From assembly GCA_938040915.1 (NCBI GenBank), contig CALHZE010000254.1:1-21445 (forward strand): 21,445 nucleotides of DNA, read 5' to 3'. The translations under genes were made by a program, and so were the position numbers. This DNA comes from an uncultured Bacteroidia bacterium. GTDB taxonomy: Bacteria; Bacteroidota; Bacteroidia; Bacteroidales; CAJPTX01. Position 1 is the first letter of the stretch, and each line of letters starts with the position of its first letter. Shown in pieces: positions 1 to 7,742 of the stretch. The notes under the pieces are model-generated. The model was not told the DNA's origin and did not search any database. It saw only the letters and a list, made by a program, of their open reading frames with translations.

Positions 1-28
1 GGTTTAGCACGCTAAACCCCTACAGGGG
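1..28. other. Small inverted repeats at the left edge
   Basis: A perfect 7-bp stem is formed by GGTTTAG (1-7) and CTAAACC (12-18) around the loop CACG. It runs directly into a second, weaker palindrome, CCCC (17-20) TACA GGGG (25-28). No T-tract follows, so this is not a classical terminator on the + strand. It could be the 3' hairpin of a gene lying to the left, or part of a repeat element. No coding potential is visible in 1-137. Confidence 0.4.
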
Positions 29-40
29 ATGGGGATTTAT

Positions 41-71
41 GTTTTGTACGGACGGCGCGCCCTTAGCGCCG
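41..71. repeat. Short interspersed repeat, copy 1 (GTTTTGTACGGACG plus hairpin)
   Basis: The 14-mer GTTTTGTACGGACG at 41-54 recurs exactly at 8863-8876. Here it runs into a 6-bp hairpin: CGGCGC (53-58), a 7-base loop, then GCGCCG (66-71). The layout, a GTAcgGACG-like head followed by a palindromic GC-rich part, resembles the abundant GTAGAGACG...CGTCTCTAC intergenic repeats that I recall from Bacteroidota genomes. That resemblance is from memory and was not searched. It lies immediately upstream of the tRNA promoter. Confidence 0.5.
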
Positions 72-74
72 CGG

Positions 75-105
75 TTTGCTTATTCGGAAATAATGCCTAT
101 CTTTG
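75..105 (+). promoter_or_regulatory. Bacteroidota-type promoter for tRNA-Leu
   Basis: The -33 element TTTG lies at 75-78, followed by a 19-base spacer and the -7 element TATCTTTG at 98-105. This matches the primary sigma (SigABfr-type) consensus TTTG-N19-21-TAnnTTTG at every fixed position. Transcription would begin near 111-113, giving a leader of about 25 bases before the tRNA at 138. The same transcript could continue into the deaminase gene at 271, because no terminator is visible between them. Confidence 0.8.
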
Positions 106-137
106 CGCCGTGCTTCGAAAGAGACACAAGGCTCGTA

Positions 138-221
138 GCCCAGGTGGCGGAATAGGTAGACGCGCTGGTCTCAAACACCAGTGGTAGAGATACCATACCG
201 GTTCGATCCCGGTCCTGGGCA
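138..221 (+). tRNA. tRNA-Leu (anticodon CAA)
   Basis: A full cloverleaf can be drawn. The acceptor stem GCCCAGG (138-144) pairs with CCTGGGC (214-220), with A221 as discriminator. The anticodon stem CTGGT/ACCAG (165-169/177-181) encloses the loop CTCAAAC with anticodon CAA at 172-174, which reads UUG. The T arm is ACCGG-TTCGATC-CCGGT (197-213). The long variable arm (182-196) with its own short stem is typical of class II tRNAs such as leucine. The 3' CCA is not encoded, so it must be added by tRNA nucleotidyltransferase. Confidence 0.95.
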
Positions 222-270
222 CCCCTTCCGTTCCTCACTGCAAGTATAATTTCCCAATATCGATTGTCTG

Positions 271-762
271 GTGGATAAGGAACAAAAAAAACTGGAACTG
301 GACAAGCGCTATCTCCGGATGGCGCGTATTTGGGCAGAAAATTCCTATTGCGAGCGCCTCAAAGTGGGCGCTTTGATCGTTAAGGACAAAATGATCATCT
401 CTGACGGCTATAATGGTACGCCGTCAGGTTTTCCCAACGTCTGTGAGTCGGCTGAGGGAGTCACCTTTCCTTATGTCTTACACGCCGAGGCTAATGCGTT
501 GACCAAGGTCGCGCGTTCGTCAAATAGCAGCGAGGGCGCGACGCTTTATGTGACAGCCTCGCCCTGTCTGGAGTGTGCGAAACTCATTATCCAGTCGGGT
601 ATCGTGAGGGTCGTTTTCTCTGAGCATTACCGTCTCACTGACGGACTGGAGCTTCTGGAGAGAGCTGATATCCAGGTAGATTATATCCCGCTAGACGAGC
701 CTTCCTGTGAGGATGCGCCGGCGGAGGTGGGGGCGTCTCAGCCTGACACCTCTCAACATTAA
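271..762 (+). CDS. dCMP/cytidine deaminase family protein (ComEB-like)
   Basis: This 163-residue protein carries the zinc-dependent deaminase signature: HAE at residues 71-73 (His zinc ligand and Glu proton shuttle) and PCLEC at 98-102 (two Cys zinc ligands). The upstream segment SDGYNGTPSG (44-53) is typical of deoxycytidylate deaminases, which convert dCMP to dUMP for thymidylate synthesis in the cytosol. The last 20 or so residues are acidic and probably disordered. The start is GTG: the first in-frame ATG (near residue 17) would remove the first helix, and no clear Shine-Dalgarno is seen, as is usual in this phylum. It lies 49 bases after the tRNA and 9 bases before the peptidase gene, at the head of the gene run. 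The family is secure. The exact substrate (dCMP, or another nucleotide as in competence-type ComEB proteins) is inferred. Confidence 0.9.
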   Translation: MDKEQKKLELDKRYLRMARIWAENSYCERLKVGALIVKDKMIISDGYNGTPSGFPNVCESAEGVTFPYVLHAEANALTKVARSSNSSEGATLYVTASPCLECAKLIIQSGIVRVVFSEHYRLTDGLELLERADIQVDYIPLDEPSCEDAPAEVGASQPDTSQH

Positions 763-771
763 CACCTTGTA

Positions 772-2406
772 ATGAGCAAGCGTCGCGTCTTTTGGCTTAT
801 TGTTCTCAGTTTAGCCATCTTTTTGGTGGCTATTTATGTTATCGTCGAGCGCTCTACGGTGCGCCTCACGCGTCTTGTCGACGGTTTTACGCGGGGCGAT
901 AAGTTTCATGCCGTGCTTGCCTCGATTCAGAATGACTATGTCGATTCTGTTAACGCCGACAGCCTCGCCTCTCGCGCGATTACCCTCCTTGTGGAGCAAC
1001 TAGACCCCCATTCTGAGTACTTTACCCCCGAACAACTCGAGGAGGTTGCCGAGCCCCTGCGGGGCGATTTCGATGGCATCGGCGTGACCTACAACATGGC
1101 CACAGACACTGTCATCGTGCAGAGCGTTATCGCTGGTGGACCGTCAGAGCGTGCCGGCATCTTGATGGGTGATCGCTTCCTGAGCGTCGACGGTCACAAT
1201 ATCGCGGGGGCGAAGGTGGGGACAGACTCTGTGATGCACCTCTTGCGGGGCGTCAGGGGCTCAAAGGTGGTGGTCGGTGTCCGACGCGTGGGGGTAAAAG
1301 ATACGTTGGCTATCGAAATTACACGAGCGCGCATCCCGATTCACAGTATCGAGGCCGCCTATATGGCAGATTCTCTTACGGGGGTCATTCGTCTTTCACG
1401 TTTTGCTCAAACAACGCCGACCGAGTTCCGAGACGCGATCATCAAGTTGGCGGAGCAGGGGATGGTACGTCTGGTCTTTGACCTCCGGCGCAACGGGGGC
1501 GGTTTCCTAGAGGCGGCTTGTTTTATTGCGAAGCAGTTTCTCCAGCCTGGACAGCTGATTGTGTATACCGAGGGGCGCGCGCGTCCGCGGCAAGAGATTG
1601 TGGTCGACGGCGAGGGTCCGTTGCGCAACATCCCTTTGGTCGTCTTGGTAGATGAGTTCTCAGCATCCTCGAGCGAGATTGTCGCAGGGGCTATGCAGGA
1701 CAATGATCGGGCGCTCATTGTGGGGCGACGCACCTTTGGTAAAGGGTTGGTGCAGGAACAGCGCCTACTCCCCGACGGGAGTGGGTTACGTCTCACCGTG
1801 GCGCGCTATTACACCCCCTCGGGGCGTTGCATCCAAAAGCCTTATCAGTTAGGGCAGGGGGAAAAGTATTCTGCCGAGTGGCGCGAACGTTGGGAGCGAG
1901 GCGAGTTCTTACACAGCGATAGTGTGCATCAAGACACCCTTCAGCGTTATGCGACTCTGAGTGGGCGGACGGTTTATGGTGGCGGCGGGATTATGCCCGA
2001 TGTCTTTGTGCCGCTCGATACGGCAGGCTTCTCTCCATTTTACAAAGCAGTCAATAACAAGGGGATCACTATCCGTTTCGCGCAACGTTATGTCGACGGA
2101 CATCGTGAGCAGTTGGCGCGTTATGGCGATTGGCGTGAGCTCAATCATTACCTCAAGTCGCTCCCCCTGTTGACGCTGTTTGACCAGTTCCTCCAGCAAG
2201 AGAAGCTCCCCGAGCGGAGTCTTTCGCACGGAGCGTCTGATCATTTCATCGAGATCCAGTTGCGGGCACTCATCGCCCGTGGGGTGTTAGACAATGCGGC
2301 GTATTACCCCATTATCCAAGAGTTGGATGTCGAGTTGCAGAAAGCCCTATCTTTGGTCTCTCAACCCAAAGATTTAGTCTTGCAGGCGGGGAACGCCGCA
2401 CAATAA
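772..2406 (+). CDS. S41 family C-terminal processing peptidase
   Basis: A 544-residue protease. A hydrophobic segment at residues 6-25 follows MSKRR and is a signal anchor or uncleaved signal peptide, placing the enzyme in the periplasm. A PDZ domain spans about 95-175, containing GIGVTY and GGPSERAGI, and selects C-terminal tails. The S41 core follows (about 185-365). By alignment spacing to E. coli Prc and B. subtilis CtpB, the Ser-Lys dyad is Ser299 (in FSASSSEI) and Lys324 (in TFGKGLVQ), 25 residues apart as in those enzymes, with Gln328 as the assisting residue. The GGGIMPDV segment near 402-409 and a helical C-terminal region (about 415-535) are typical of Bacteroidota CTPases. These enzymes trim or degrade periplasmic and outer-membrane proteins. 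It starts 9 bases after the deaminase gene, so it is probably co-transcribed. Confidence 0.93.
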   Translation: MSKRRVFWLIVLSLAIFLVAIYVIVERSTVRLTRLVDGFTRGDKFHAVLASIQNDYVDSVNADSLASRAITLLVEQLDPHSEYFTPEQLEEVAEPLRGDFDGIGVTYNMATDTVIVQSVIAGGPSERAGILMGDRFLSVDGHNIAGAKVGTDSVMHLLRGVRGSKVVVGVRRVGVKDTLAIEITRARIPIHSIEAAYMADSLTGVIRLSRFAQTTPTEFRDAIIKLAEQGMVRLVFDLRRNGGGFLEAACFIAKQFLQPGQLIVYTEGRARPRQEIVVDGEGPLRNIPLVVLVDEFSASSSEIVAGAMQDNDRALIVGRRTFGKGLVQEQRLLPDGSGLRLTVARYYTPSGRCIQKPYQLGQGEKYSAEWRERWERGEFLHSDSVHQDTLQRYATLSGRTVYGGGGIMPDVFVPLDTAGFSPFYKAVNNKGITIRFAQRYVDGHREQLARYGDWRELNHYLKSLPLLTLFDQFLQQEKLPERSLSHGASDHFIEIQLRALIARGVLDNAAYYPIIQELDVELQKALSLVSQPKDLVLQAGNAAQ

Positions 2407-2431
2407 ATTCCGCACGAGTGGGAAAGAAAAG

Positions 2432-4903
2432 ATGAACCGAGCGTTATGTCCGTTTTGTAATATCCGATGGCGGCGACTGATACCCCATGTCGTCGCTGTA
2501 CTCTTTTTTTTACTGCTCCCATACGTCTACTTCTATCCGCTCCTTTTAGGGAAGACGGTGCAGCAGACCGACCGCGATATGTGGCAGGGCTCGGCGCAGG
2601 AGCTCGAGGAGTATCGCAAAGCCCATAACGGGGAACAGAGTTTCTGGACAGGCTCTATGTTTGCGGGGATGCCTGCGGTGATGGTCTCCCTCACTTATGA
2701 CCACAATGTGATCTCCCCCATCGACTCCATCCTGAACTTTGGGGCGCGTCCGGCGAGCTACCTCTTCATCACCATGCTCGGTTTTTATATCCTGCTCTTG
2801 GCGTTGGGCGTATCGCCGTGGGTGGCGCTTGTGGGCGCGGTGGGTTATGCCTTTTCCTCCTACTTTTTCATTATCGTGGGGGCTGGGCACAATGCGAAAC
2901 TACACGCCATTTCCTACATGGCGCCCATGGTGGCTGGGGTGCTCTGGGCTTACAAGGGTCGTTATTTGCTGGGCGGAGGGCTCTTTGCGTTGAGCCTTGC
3001 CTTGAGCCTTGCCACGGGGCACGTGCAGATAACCTACTACACGTTTTTCATCATCCTTGCTGTTGTGATTTGGCGGCTCATCGAGTTACAACGTGAGCGG
3101 AAACTACAGACCTTTGTCGTGGCGAGCGCTATTCTCGTCGTGGGGGGCGTGCTGGGGGTAGGTGCTAACTTTAATAGGCTTTACCAAACGTATGACTATG
3201 GCAAGGAAAGCATCCGAGGACGCACCTATCTTGCGACGGCAAATAACGACGAAAGCGGTCTGGAGCGCTCGTATGCTACCCAGTGGAGTTATGGTAAGTT
3301 GGAGAGTTTCAATCTCTTGATCCCGAATCTCTATGGCGGTTCGTCTGCGCTAGCCCTTGGGGATAACTCGTCGGTCGCCTCGTTTCTTGAGCCGATGCGT
3401 TTGCCTCGGGAACAGAAGGAAGCGATCTTGTCTCAGATGCCGGTCTATTGGGGTGACCAACCGATGACCTCGGGGCCCGTCTACCTCGGGGCTGTGGTTC
3501 TTTTCCTCTTCGTCTTTGCCTTGTTTTTAATGCGGGGAGTGGCTCGCTGGTCGCTGGTGGTGGTCTCGCTGGTCGCTTTGGCGCTCTCGTGGGGGCATAA
3601 TTTCCAGTGGTTTACTGACCTCTTCTTTGACTTCTTCCCCGGCTATAACAAGTTTCGCTCGGTGAGCATGATTCTCGTGATTTGCGAATTGTGTGTACCG
3701 CTTTTGGCCTTCTGGGGGCTCTCTGAGTGGCTGCAAGGTCACTACGAACCGCAGCGGGTGAAAAGGGCATTGCTTTGGGCAGGCGGTTCGTTGCTCGGGG
3801 TGCTTGCGCTCTTTCTCCTCTTTGGGTTGCCGAGTTTGAGTTTTGCCTCGCCCAACGACGCGCAGTATTTGCAGATGGGGTATCCGGAAGAGTTGATGGA
3901 GGCGCTGCGAAAAGACCGTGCCCATCTCATGCTTGTGGACATTGTGCGGAGTGCGGGCTTTATCGCGGTGGCAGGGGTGCTGCTTTGGCGGACGATGAAG
4001 GGGAAGATACGCCAGCCGCTCATGTTGCTCGCACTTGCGGCGCTGGTGCTTGTGGATCTTTGGATTGTGAATAAGCGCTATGATGGAGTACACTACGTGG
4101 CAAAGTCGCACAATAGTGCTCCTTTCCAGATGACGCAGGCTGACAAACAGATCTTGCAAGACAAGAGTTATTACCGTGTGTTGAACCAGAGTGTAAGCAC
4201 CTTTAACGATGCCTCTACCTCATATTACCACAAGTCGGTCGGGGGGTATCATGGGGTCAAGTTGCGTCGGTTTCAAGATCTTGTTGAGCGCTATGGTACT
4301 TCGGAGGCGATGCAGCGGCTTCTTAATGTGAAGTATATTATCGGGCGCTCGGCTGCCGGTGCTCCGCAAGCGATGCCTAATTTTAAGGGGACAGCCCCTG
4401 TAGCGTTAGGGGCGGCGTGGTTTGTGGATCGGCTAGAGGGGGTGACCTCGTTAGACGCTGTCGGTGGCGAGTCGGTGGCACATACCGCTTATTTTCAAGT
4501 GGGAGACCAAGCGCTCAATGACAAGACTTTCGGACGCGACAGCGCCGATGTGATCTCTGTTGTCGCTTACGAACCCAACCGGTTGACCTATCGCGTCGCG
4601 GCTGGTGGCGAGCGCTTTGCGGTCTTCTCTGAAATATTTTACCCCAAGGGCTGGAAGGCAACCATTGATGGGCAAGAAGTGCCGATTTACCGAGTAGATT
4701 ATCTCTTGCGCGGGCTCTATATCCCCGCTGGCGCAAAGGAAGTGGTCTTCTCATTTACCCTCCCCAGTTATGCTTGGGGGCGTTGGGTTGACTTTACGTT
4801 TGGGCTCGCAATTCTCCTTTTTCTCATTGCGGCTGGGGTACGAGCGTTCTTACAGCGCAAGCGAGAGTTGCTTGCTTTGCAAGGGGAGGGGGGTAATGCC
4901 TAG
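2432..4903 (+). CDS. YfhO family polytopic membrane protein
   Basis: An 823-residue integral membrane protein. The first membrane segment (about 17-37) is followed by a conserved extracytoplasmic loop that resembles the YfhO family, with QTDRDMW (45-51) and WTGSMFAGMP (about 72-81). Many more hydrophobic helices run to about residue 545. A long soluble segment (about 550-780) follows, with the family's C-terminal beta sandwich containing FYPKGWKATIDGQEV and a last helix near 785-808. YfhO proteins are GT-C-like and in Firmicutes are linked to glycosylation of lipoteichoic acid. No substrate is established for Bacteroidota members, so only a role in envelope glycan or lipid modification is suggested. 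A purine-rich stretch (2421-2430) precedes the ATG. The stop codon lies inside the start of ftsX (8-base overlap), so the two genes are translationally linked. Confidence 0.85.
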   Translation: MNRALCPFCNIRWRRLIPHVVAVLFFLLLPYVYFYPLLLGKTVQQTDRDMWQGSAQELEEYRKAHNGEQSFWTGSMFAGMPAVMVSLTYDHNVISPIDSILNFGARPASYLFITMLGFYILLLALGVSPWVALVGAVGYAFSSYFFIIVGAGHNAKLHAISYMAPMVAGVLWAYKGRYLLGGGLFALSLALSLATGHVQITYYTFFIILAVVIWRLIELQRERKLQTFVVASAILVVGGVLGVGANFNRLYQTYDYGKESIRGRTYLATANNDESGLERSYATQWSYGKLESFNLLIPNLYGGSSALALGDNSSVASFLEPMRLPREQKEAILSQMPVYWGDQPMTSGPVYLGAVVLFLFVFALFLMRGVARWSLVVVSLVALALSWGHNFQWFTDLFFDFFPGYNKFRSVSMILVICELCVPLLAFWGLSEWLQGHYEPQRVKRALLWAGGSLLGVLALFLLFGLPSLSFASPNDAQYLQMGYPEELMEALRKDRAHLMLVDIVRSAGFIAVAGVLLWRTMKGKIRQPLMLLALAALVLVDLWIVNKRYDGVHYVAKSHNSAPFQMTQADKQILQDKSYYRVLNQSVSTFNDASTSYYHKSVGGYHGVKLRRFQDLVERYGTSEAMQRLLNVKYIIGRSAAGAPQAMPNFKGTAPVALGAAWFVDRLEGVTSLDAVGGESVAHTAYFQVGDQALNDKTFGRDSADVISVVAYEPNRLTYRVAAGGERFAVFSEIFYPKGWKATIDGQEVPIYRVDYLLRGLYIPAGAKEVVFSFTLPSYAWGRWVDFTFGLAILLFLIAAGVRAFLQRKRELLALQGEGGNA

Positions 4904-5774
4904 TGGCGAGAATCAGCGTGCCGTTTGGCGACTGCGAAGCAGTTTTATTTCCTCGGTCATCAGCACCACGTTTGTCCTCTATGCGTTAGGGCTTTTGGGG
5001 TTGATACTGATCAACGTGGAGCGTCTCTCTACTTATGTCAAAGAGAACCTAAGTGTCTCGGTCGTTTTGCGTGAAGATGTGCGGAATGCTGATGCCGAGT
5101 TCTTGCGCAAGACGCTCGACGCCTCGCCTTATGTCAAAGAGTCTGAGTTTATTAGTAAGGAGCGTGCCGCCGAGGAGCTTACGGAGGCGCTCGGCGAGGA
5201 CTTTCTCGCGCTGTTGAAATACAACCCTCTCTCCCCCTCTATCGAGCTTAAGCTATATGCCGATTATACCAATAACGACAGTCTACAAGCTATCGCCGCG
5301 AGTCTGCTCGCTGCGCCCCAGGTAGCCAATGTCCACTATGAGCCGAATCTGGTCGACCTTGTCAATACCAATGTGCATAAGGTGGGGGGCATGATCCTTG
5401 CCTTTAGCCTTGTGATGAGCTTTATCGCTCTAGTCCTGATTAACAACACGATCCGCATTACGATTTACGCGCGACGCTTCGTTATCAAGACGATGCAACT
5501 CGTGGGGGCGACTCACGCGTTTATTCAGCGCCCCTTTTTACTTCGTGCTGTGCGTCATGGGTTCTATTCTGCCCTCTTGGCTTTTTTACTTCTCTTGTTG
5601 AGCATTGCCTTGGTGCAGGATGATTTTCGTGCTCTGGTCAATCTCCGGCAGTATAGGGTGTTGTTGCTGGTGGGGATATTCGTGTTATTGGTCGGGGTTG
5701 CGATCAACCTAATGACCACCTATTTCGCTGTAAATAAATATCTTCGGACGGCGGAGAGTGATTTATATTACTAG
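4896..5774 (+). CDS. ftsX: Cell division protein FtsX (permease-like)
   Basis: A 292-residue protein with FtsX topology: membrane helix about 18-40, an extracytoplasmic domain (41-160), then helices about 162-184, 221-240 and 254-277. The cytoplasmic loop RRFVIKTMQLVGAT (193-206) is the characteristic FtsX/MacB coupling segment that contacts the ATPase FtsE. FtsEX recruits and activates peptidoglycan hydrolases at the division septum. I chose ATG 4896 because it gives the canonical short N-terminus (MPSGENQRAVWRLRSS) and is preceded by the strong purine tract AAGGGGAGGG (4881-4890). A longer open frame back to 4770 only overlaps yfhO and adds unconserved sequence. ftsE is not in this window. 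In Bacteroidota it is commonly unlinked. Confidence 0.9.
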   Translation: MPSGENQRAVWRLRSSFISSVISTTFVLYALGLLGLILINVERLSTYVKENLSVSVVLREDVRNADAEFLRKTLDASPYVKESEFISKERAAEELTEALGEDFLALLKYNPLSPSIELKLYADYTNNDSLQAIAASLLAAPQVANVHYEPNLVDLVNTNVHKVGGMILAFSLVMSFIALVLINNTIRITIYARRFVIKTMQLVGATHAFIQRPFLLRAVRHGFYSALLAFLLLLLSIALVQDDFRALVNLRQYRVLLLVGIFVLLVGVAINLMTTYFAVNKYLRTAESDLYY

Positions 5775-5813
5775 CCCCCGTGCGTCGAACCCTTCCCTTC
5801 AAGATTGCTAAGT

Positions 5814-6098
5814 ATGAGAGACGAAAAACGAACTAATGTGACAGGCGACCCCTCGGGGCGTTTCCCTTTGACGCGTCAAAACTATAAGCTCTTGCTTATC
5901 GGTTTTTGTGTGATTGTCTTAGGGTTTCTGCTCATGATAGGGGGTAACCCAGAAGACCCGCTCGACTTTAGTCCGGCTATCTTTGACTTCCGTCGCATAA
6001 CGCTTGCACCAATGCTGGTCTTGGTCGGATTCTTGTTTGAGATATTCGCCATCATGTACCGTGGGCGTCGTTCAAAAACAGATGCTAATAAGGAGTAG
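5814..6098 (+). CDS. DUF3098 family small membrane protein
   Basis: A 94-residue protein with two membrane helices (about 24-43 and 64-83) separated by the conserved loop GGNPEDPLDF...IFDFRRITLAP (43-66). That loop and the position between ftsX and uppP identify the DUF3098 family, which is found at this locus throughout Bacteroidota. The function is unknown, and the linkage suggests a role with FtsX or in cell-wall precursor recycling. The ATG at 5814 is preferred over an in-frame TTG at 5805. The gene ends 3 bases before uppP, implying co-transcription and probably translational coupling. Confidence 0.85.
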   Translation: MRDEKRTNVTGDPSGRFPLTRQNYKLLLIGFCVIVLGFLLMIGGNPEDPLDFSPAIFDFRRITLAPMLVLVGFLFEIFAIMYRGRRSKTDANKE

Positions 6099-6101
6099 GC
6101 G

Positions 6102-6902
6102 ATGGATACGTGGCAGGCGATCATCCTAGGACTCATCCAGGGGCTGACGGAGTTCCTCCCCGTGAGCAGCAGTGGGCATCTCGAGCTCGCCCGCGTCTTT
6201 CTGGGGGTGGAGGAAGGGGGGAATCTCTCGTTTGTGATCGCCCTACACGGAGCAACCGTCTTGAGCACGATTGTGGCGCTGGGTGCAGAGATCTGGCAGT
6301 TGTTGCGTGGGCTTTTTGCTTTCCGTTGGAATTGGCAAACCGAGTATGTGGTCAAGATCGTCGTGTCGATGATCCCTGTGGCGCTCGTGGGCTTCTTCCT
6401 CAAAGATTATCTTGATAGACTCTTTACGGGCAATTTGCTCTTGGTGGGGTCGATGCTCTTGCTTACGGCGCTCTTGTTGTGGCTCACGGGGCGGAGAGTC
6501 CAGCTTTACCGGATTCGTCATCAACCCACATATTCCATTGCACTCGGCATGGGGCTCGCGCAAGCCGTAGCCGTATTGCCGGGGCTCTCGCGTAGTGGGG
6601 CAACCATTGCCACGGGGATTTTGATGGGGTTTGACAGACCCAAGGCGGCGCGCTTCTCCTTCTTAATGGTTTTGCCCCCGATTATTGGGATGAACCTGTT
6701 GGATATCTTAGATGGTTCGTTCTCAGCCGACTCTTTTCATGCCCTACCTTTCTGGAGTGGTGTCATTACCGCGTTTGTGACTGGCTTCCTCGCTTGTCGC
6801 TGGATGCTCTCCTTGGTGCGGCGCGGGCGTTTGGTTTGGTTTGCCCTCTATTGTGCCCTTGTGGGAGGCGTGGCTATTGTGGCAGCATTTCTTAATGCGT
6901 AA
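6102..6902 (+). CDS. uppP: Undecaprenyl-diphosphatase UppP (BacA)
   Basis: A 266-residue integral membrane enzyme that dephosphorylates undecaprenyl pyrophosphate to undecaprenyl phosphate, recycling the lipid carrier for peptidoglycan and O-antigen. Overproduction in other bacteria gives bacitracin resistance. Signature motif 1 is QGLTEFLPVSSSGH at 13-26, with Gln13, Glu17 and His26 corresponding to the (E/Q)xxxE and His active-site residues. Signature motif 2 is LPGLSRSGAT at 159-168, with the catalytic Arg164. About seven to eight hydrophobic helices are visible. Length and motif spacing are normal for the family. It is followed by truB after 29 bases. Confidence 0.95.
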   Translation: MDTWQAIILGLIQGLTEFLPVSSSGHLELARVFLGVEEGGNLSFVIALHGATVLSTIVALGAEIWQLLRGLFAFRWNWQTEYVVKIVVSMIPVALVGFFLKDYLDRLFTGNLLLVGSMLLLTALLLWLTGRRVQLYRIRHQPTYSIALGMGLAQAVAVLPGLSRSGATIATGILMGFDRPKAARFSFLMVLPPIIGMNLLDILDGSFSADSFHALPFWSGVITAFVTGFLACRWMLSLVRRGRLVWFALYCALVGGVAIVAAFLNA

Positions 6903-6931
6903 CCTTTTCACCGTAAGCACATTGGAAAGTA

Positions 6932-7651
6932 ATGGACTTTGCCCGTTGTAACAAGGAACAGATCGTGGAAGAGGGTCTTATCTTGCTCTTAGACAAGCCG
7001 CTCGGTTGGACTTCGTATGACCTTGTGGCCAAGGTGCGTATCCTTTTCCGCAAATATTACGGCATTCTCAAAATCAAGGTTGGGCACGCGGGCACGTTAG
7101 ATCCTCTCGCAACGGGCTTAATGATCCTTTGCGTCGGACGGATGACCAAGGAAGCGATGCGTCTCACGGGCGAGGACAAGGAGTATGAAGCCACAATTAC
7201 CCTCGGCGCGAGCACGCCCTCGTATGATATGGAAACGGAGGTTGACGCGACTTACCCTACCGAACATATTTCCGACGAGCGACTCCTGCAGGCGATGCAT
7301 TCGCTAAGTGGAGTGATAGCGCAACAACCCCCGATCTTTTCTGCGAAACGTGTGAATGGGAAAAGAGCCTATACGCTTGCGCGTAAGGGAGCGGGGGAGG
7401 ATCTCCCGCCTGTGGAAGTCAATATCTATCGCTTTGAGTTGATTGAGCGCGTGGGGGATATGCTACGCACGCGGATAGCTTGCTCAAAGGGCACCTATAT
7501 TCGAGCATTGGCTCGTGACTTGGGGCGTGCGCTCGACTCGGGGGCATACCTTACCGCCTTGCGGCGTACGCGTAGCGGCGAATACTCTGTTGCCGATGCT
7601 GTAACAATTGAGACCTTTGAAAAGTTTCTTAGCATAGCTGCAGGGAGGTAG
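6932..7651 (+). CDS. truB: tRNA pseudouridine(55) synthase TruB
   Basis: A 239-residue cytosolic enzyme that isomerises U55 in the T loop of tRNAs. Motif I, LLLDKPLGWTSYD (18-30), is followed by the catalytic loop GHAGTLDPLATG (51-62) with nucleophile Asp57. The substrate-binding segment QPPIFSAKRVNGKRAY (132-147) and the late motif SKGTYIRALARDLG (185-198) are also intact. There is no C-terminal PUA domain, which is common for Bacteroidota TruB. It shares the operon with uppP (29-base gap). A 91-base gap with no obvious terminator or consensus promoter separates it from queA. Confidence 0.95.
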   Translation: MDFARCNKEQIVEEGLILLLDKPLGWTSYDLVAKVRILFRKYYGILKIKVGHAGTLDPLATGLMILCVGRMTKEAMRLTGEDKEYEATITLGASTPSYDMETEVDATYPTEHISDERLLQAMHSLSGVIAQQPPIFSAKRVNGKRAYTLARKGAGEDLPPVEVNIYRFELIERVGDMLRTRIACSKGTYIRALARDLGRALDSGAYLTALRRTRSGEYSVADAVTIETFEKFLSIAAGR

Positions 7652-7742
7652 TCGGCGTTTCGGCGTCCTCCCGTGTGCAGGTGTTGCTTGCTTTTCTCAA
7701 CCCAACATTGTATCCCAGTAGTATAGTAAAATTGTCCACCGA

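Noticed and set aside
4770..4895. N-terminal extension of FtsX into yfhO
   Set aside because: It would overlap yfhO by 134 bases and add residues unlike FtsX. ATG 4896 has a better ribosome-binding context and gives the normal family length.
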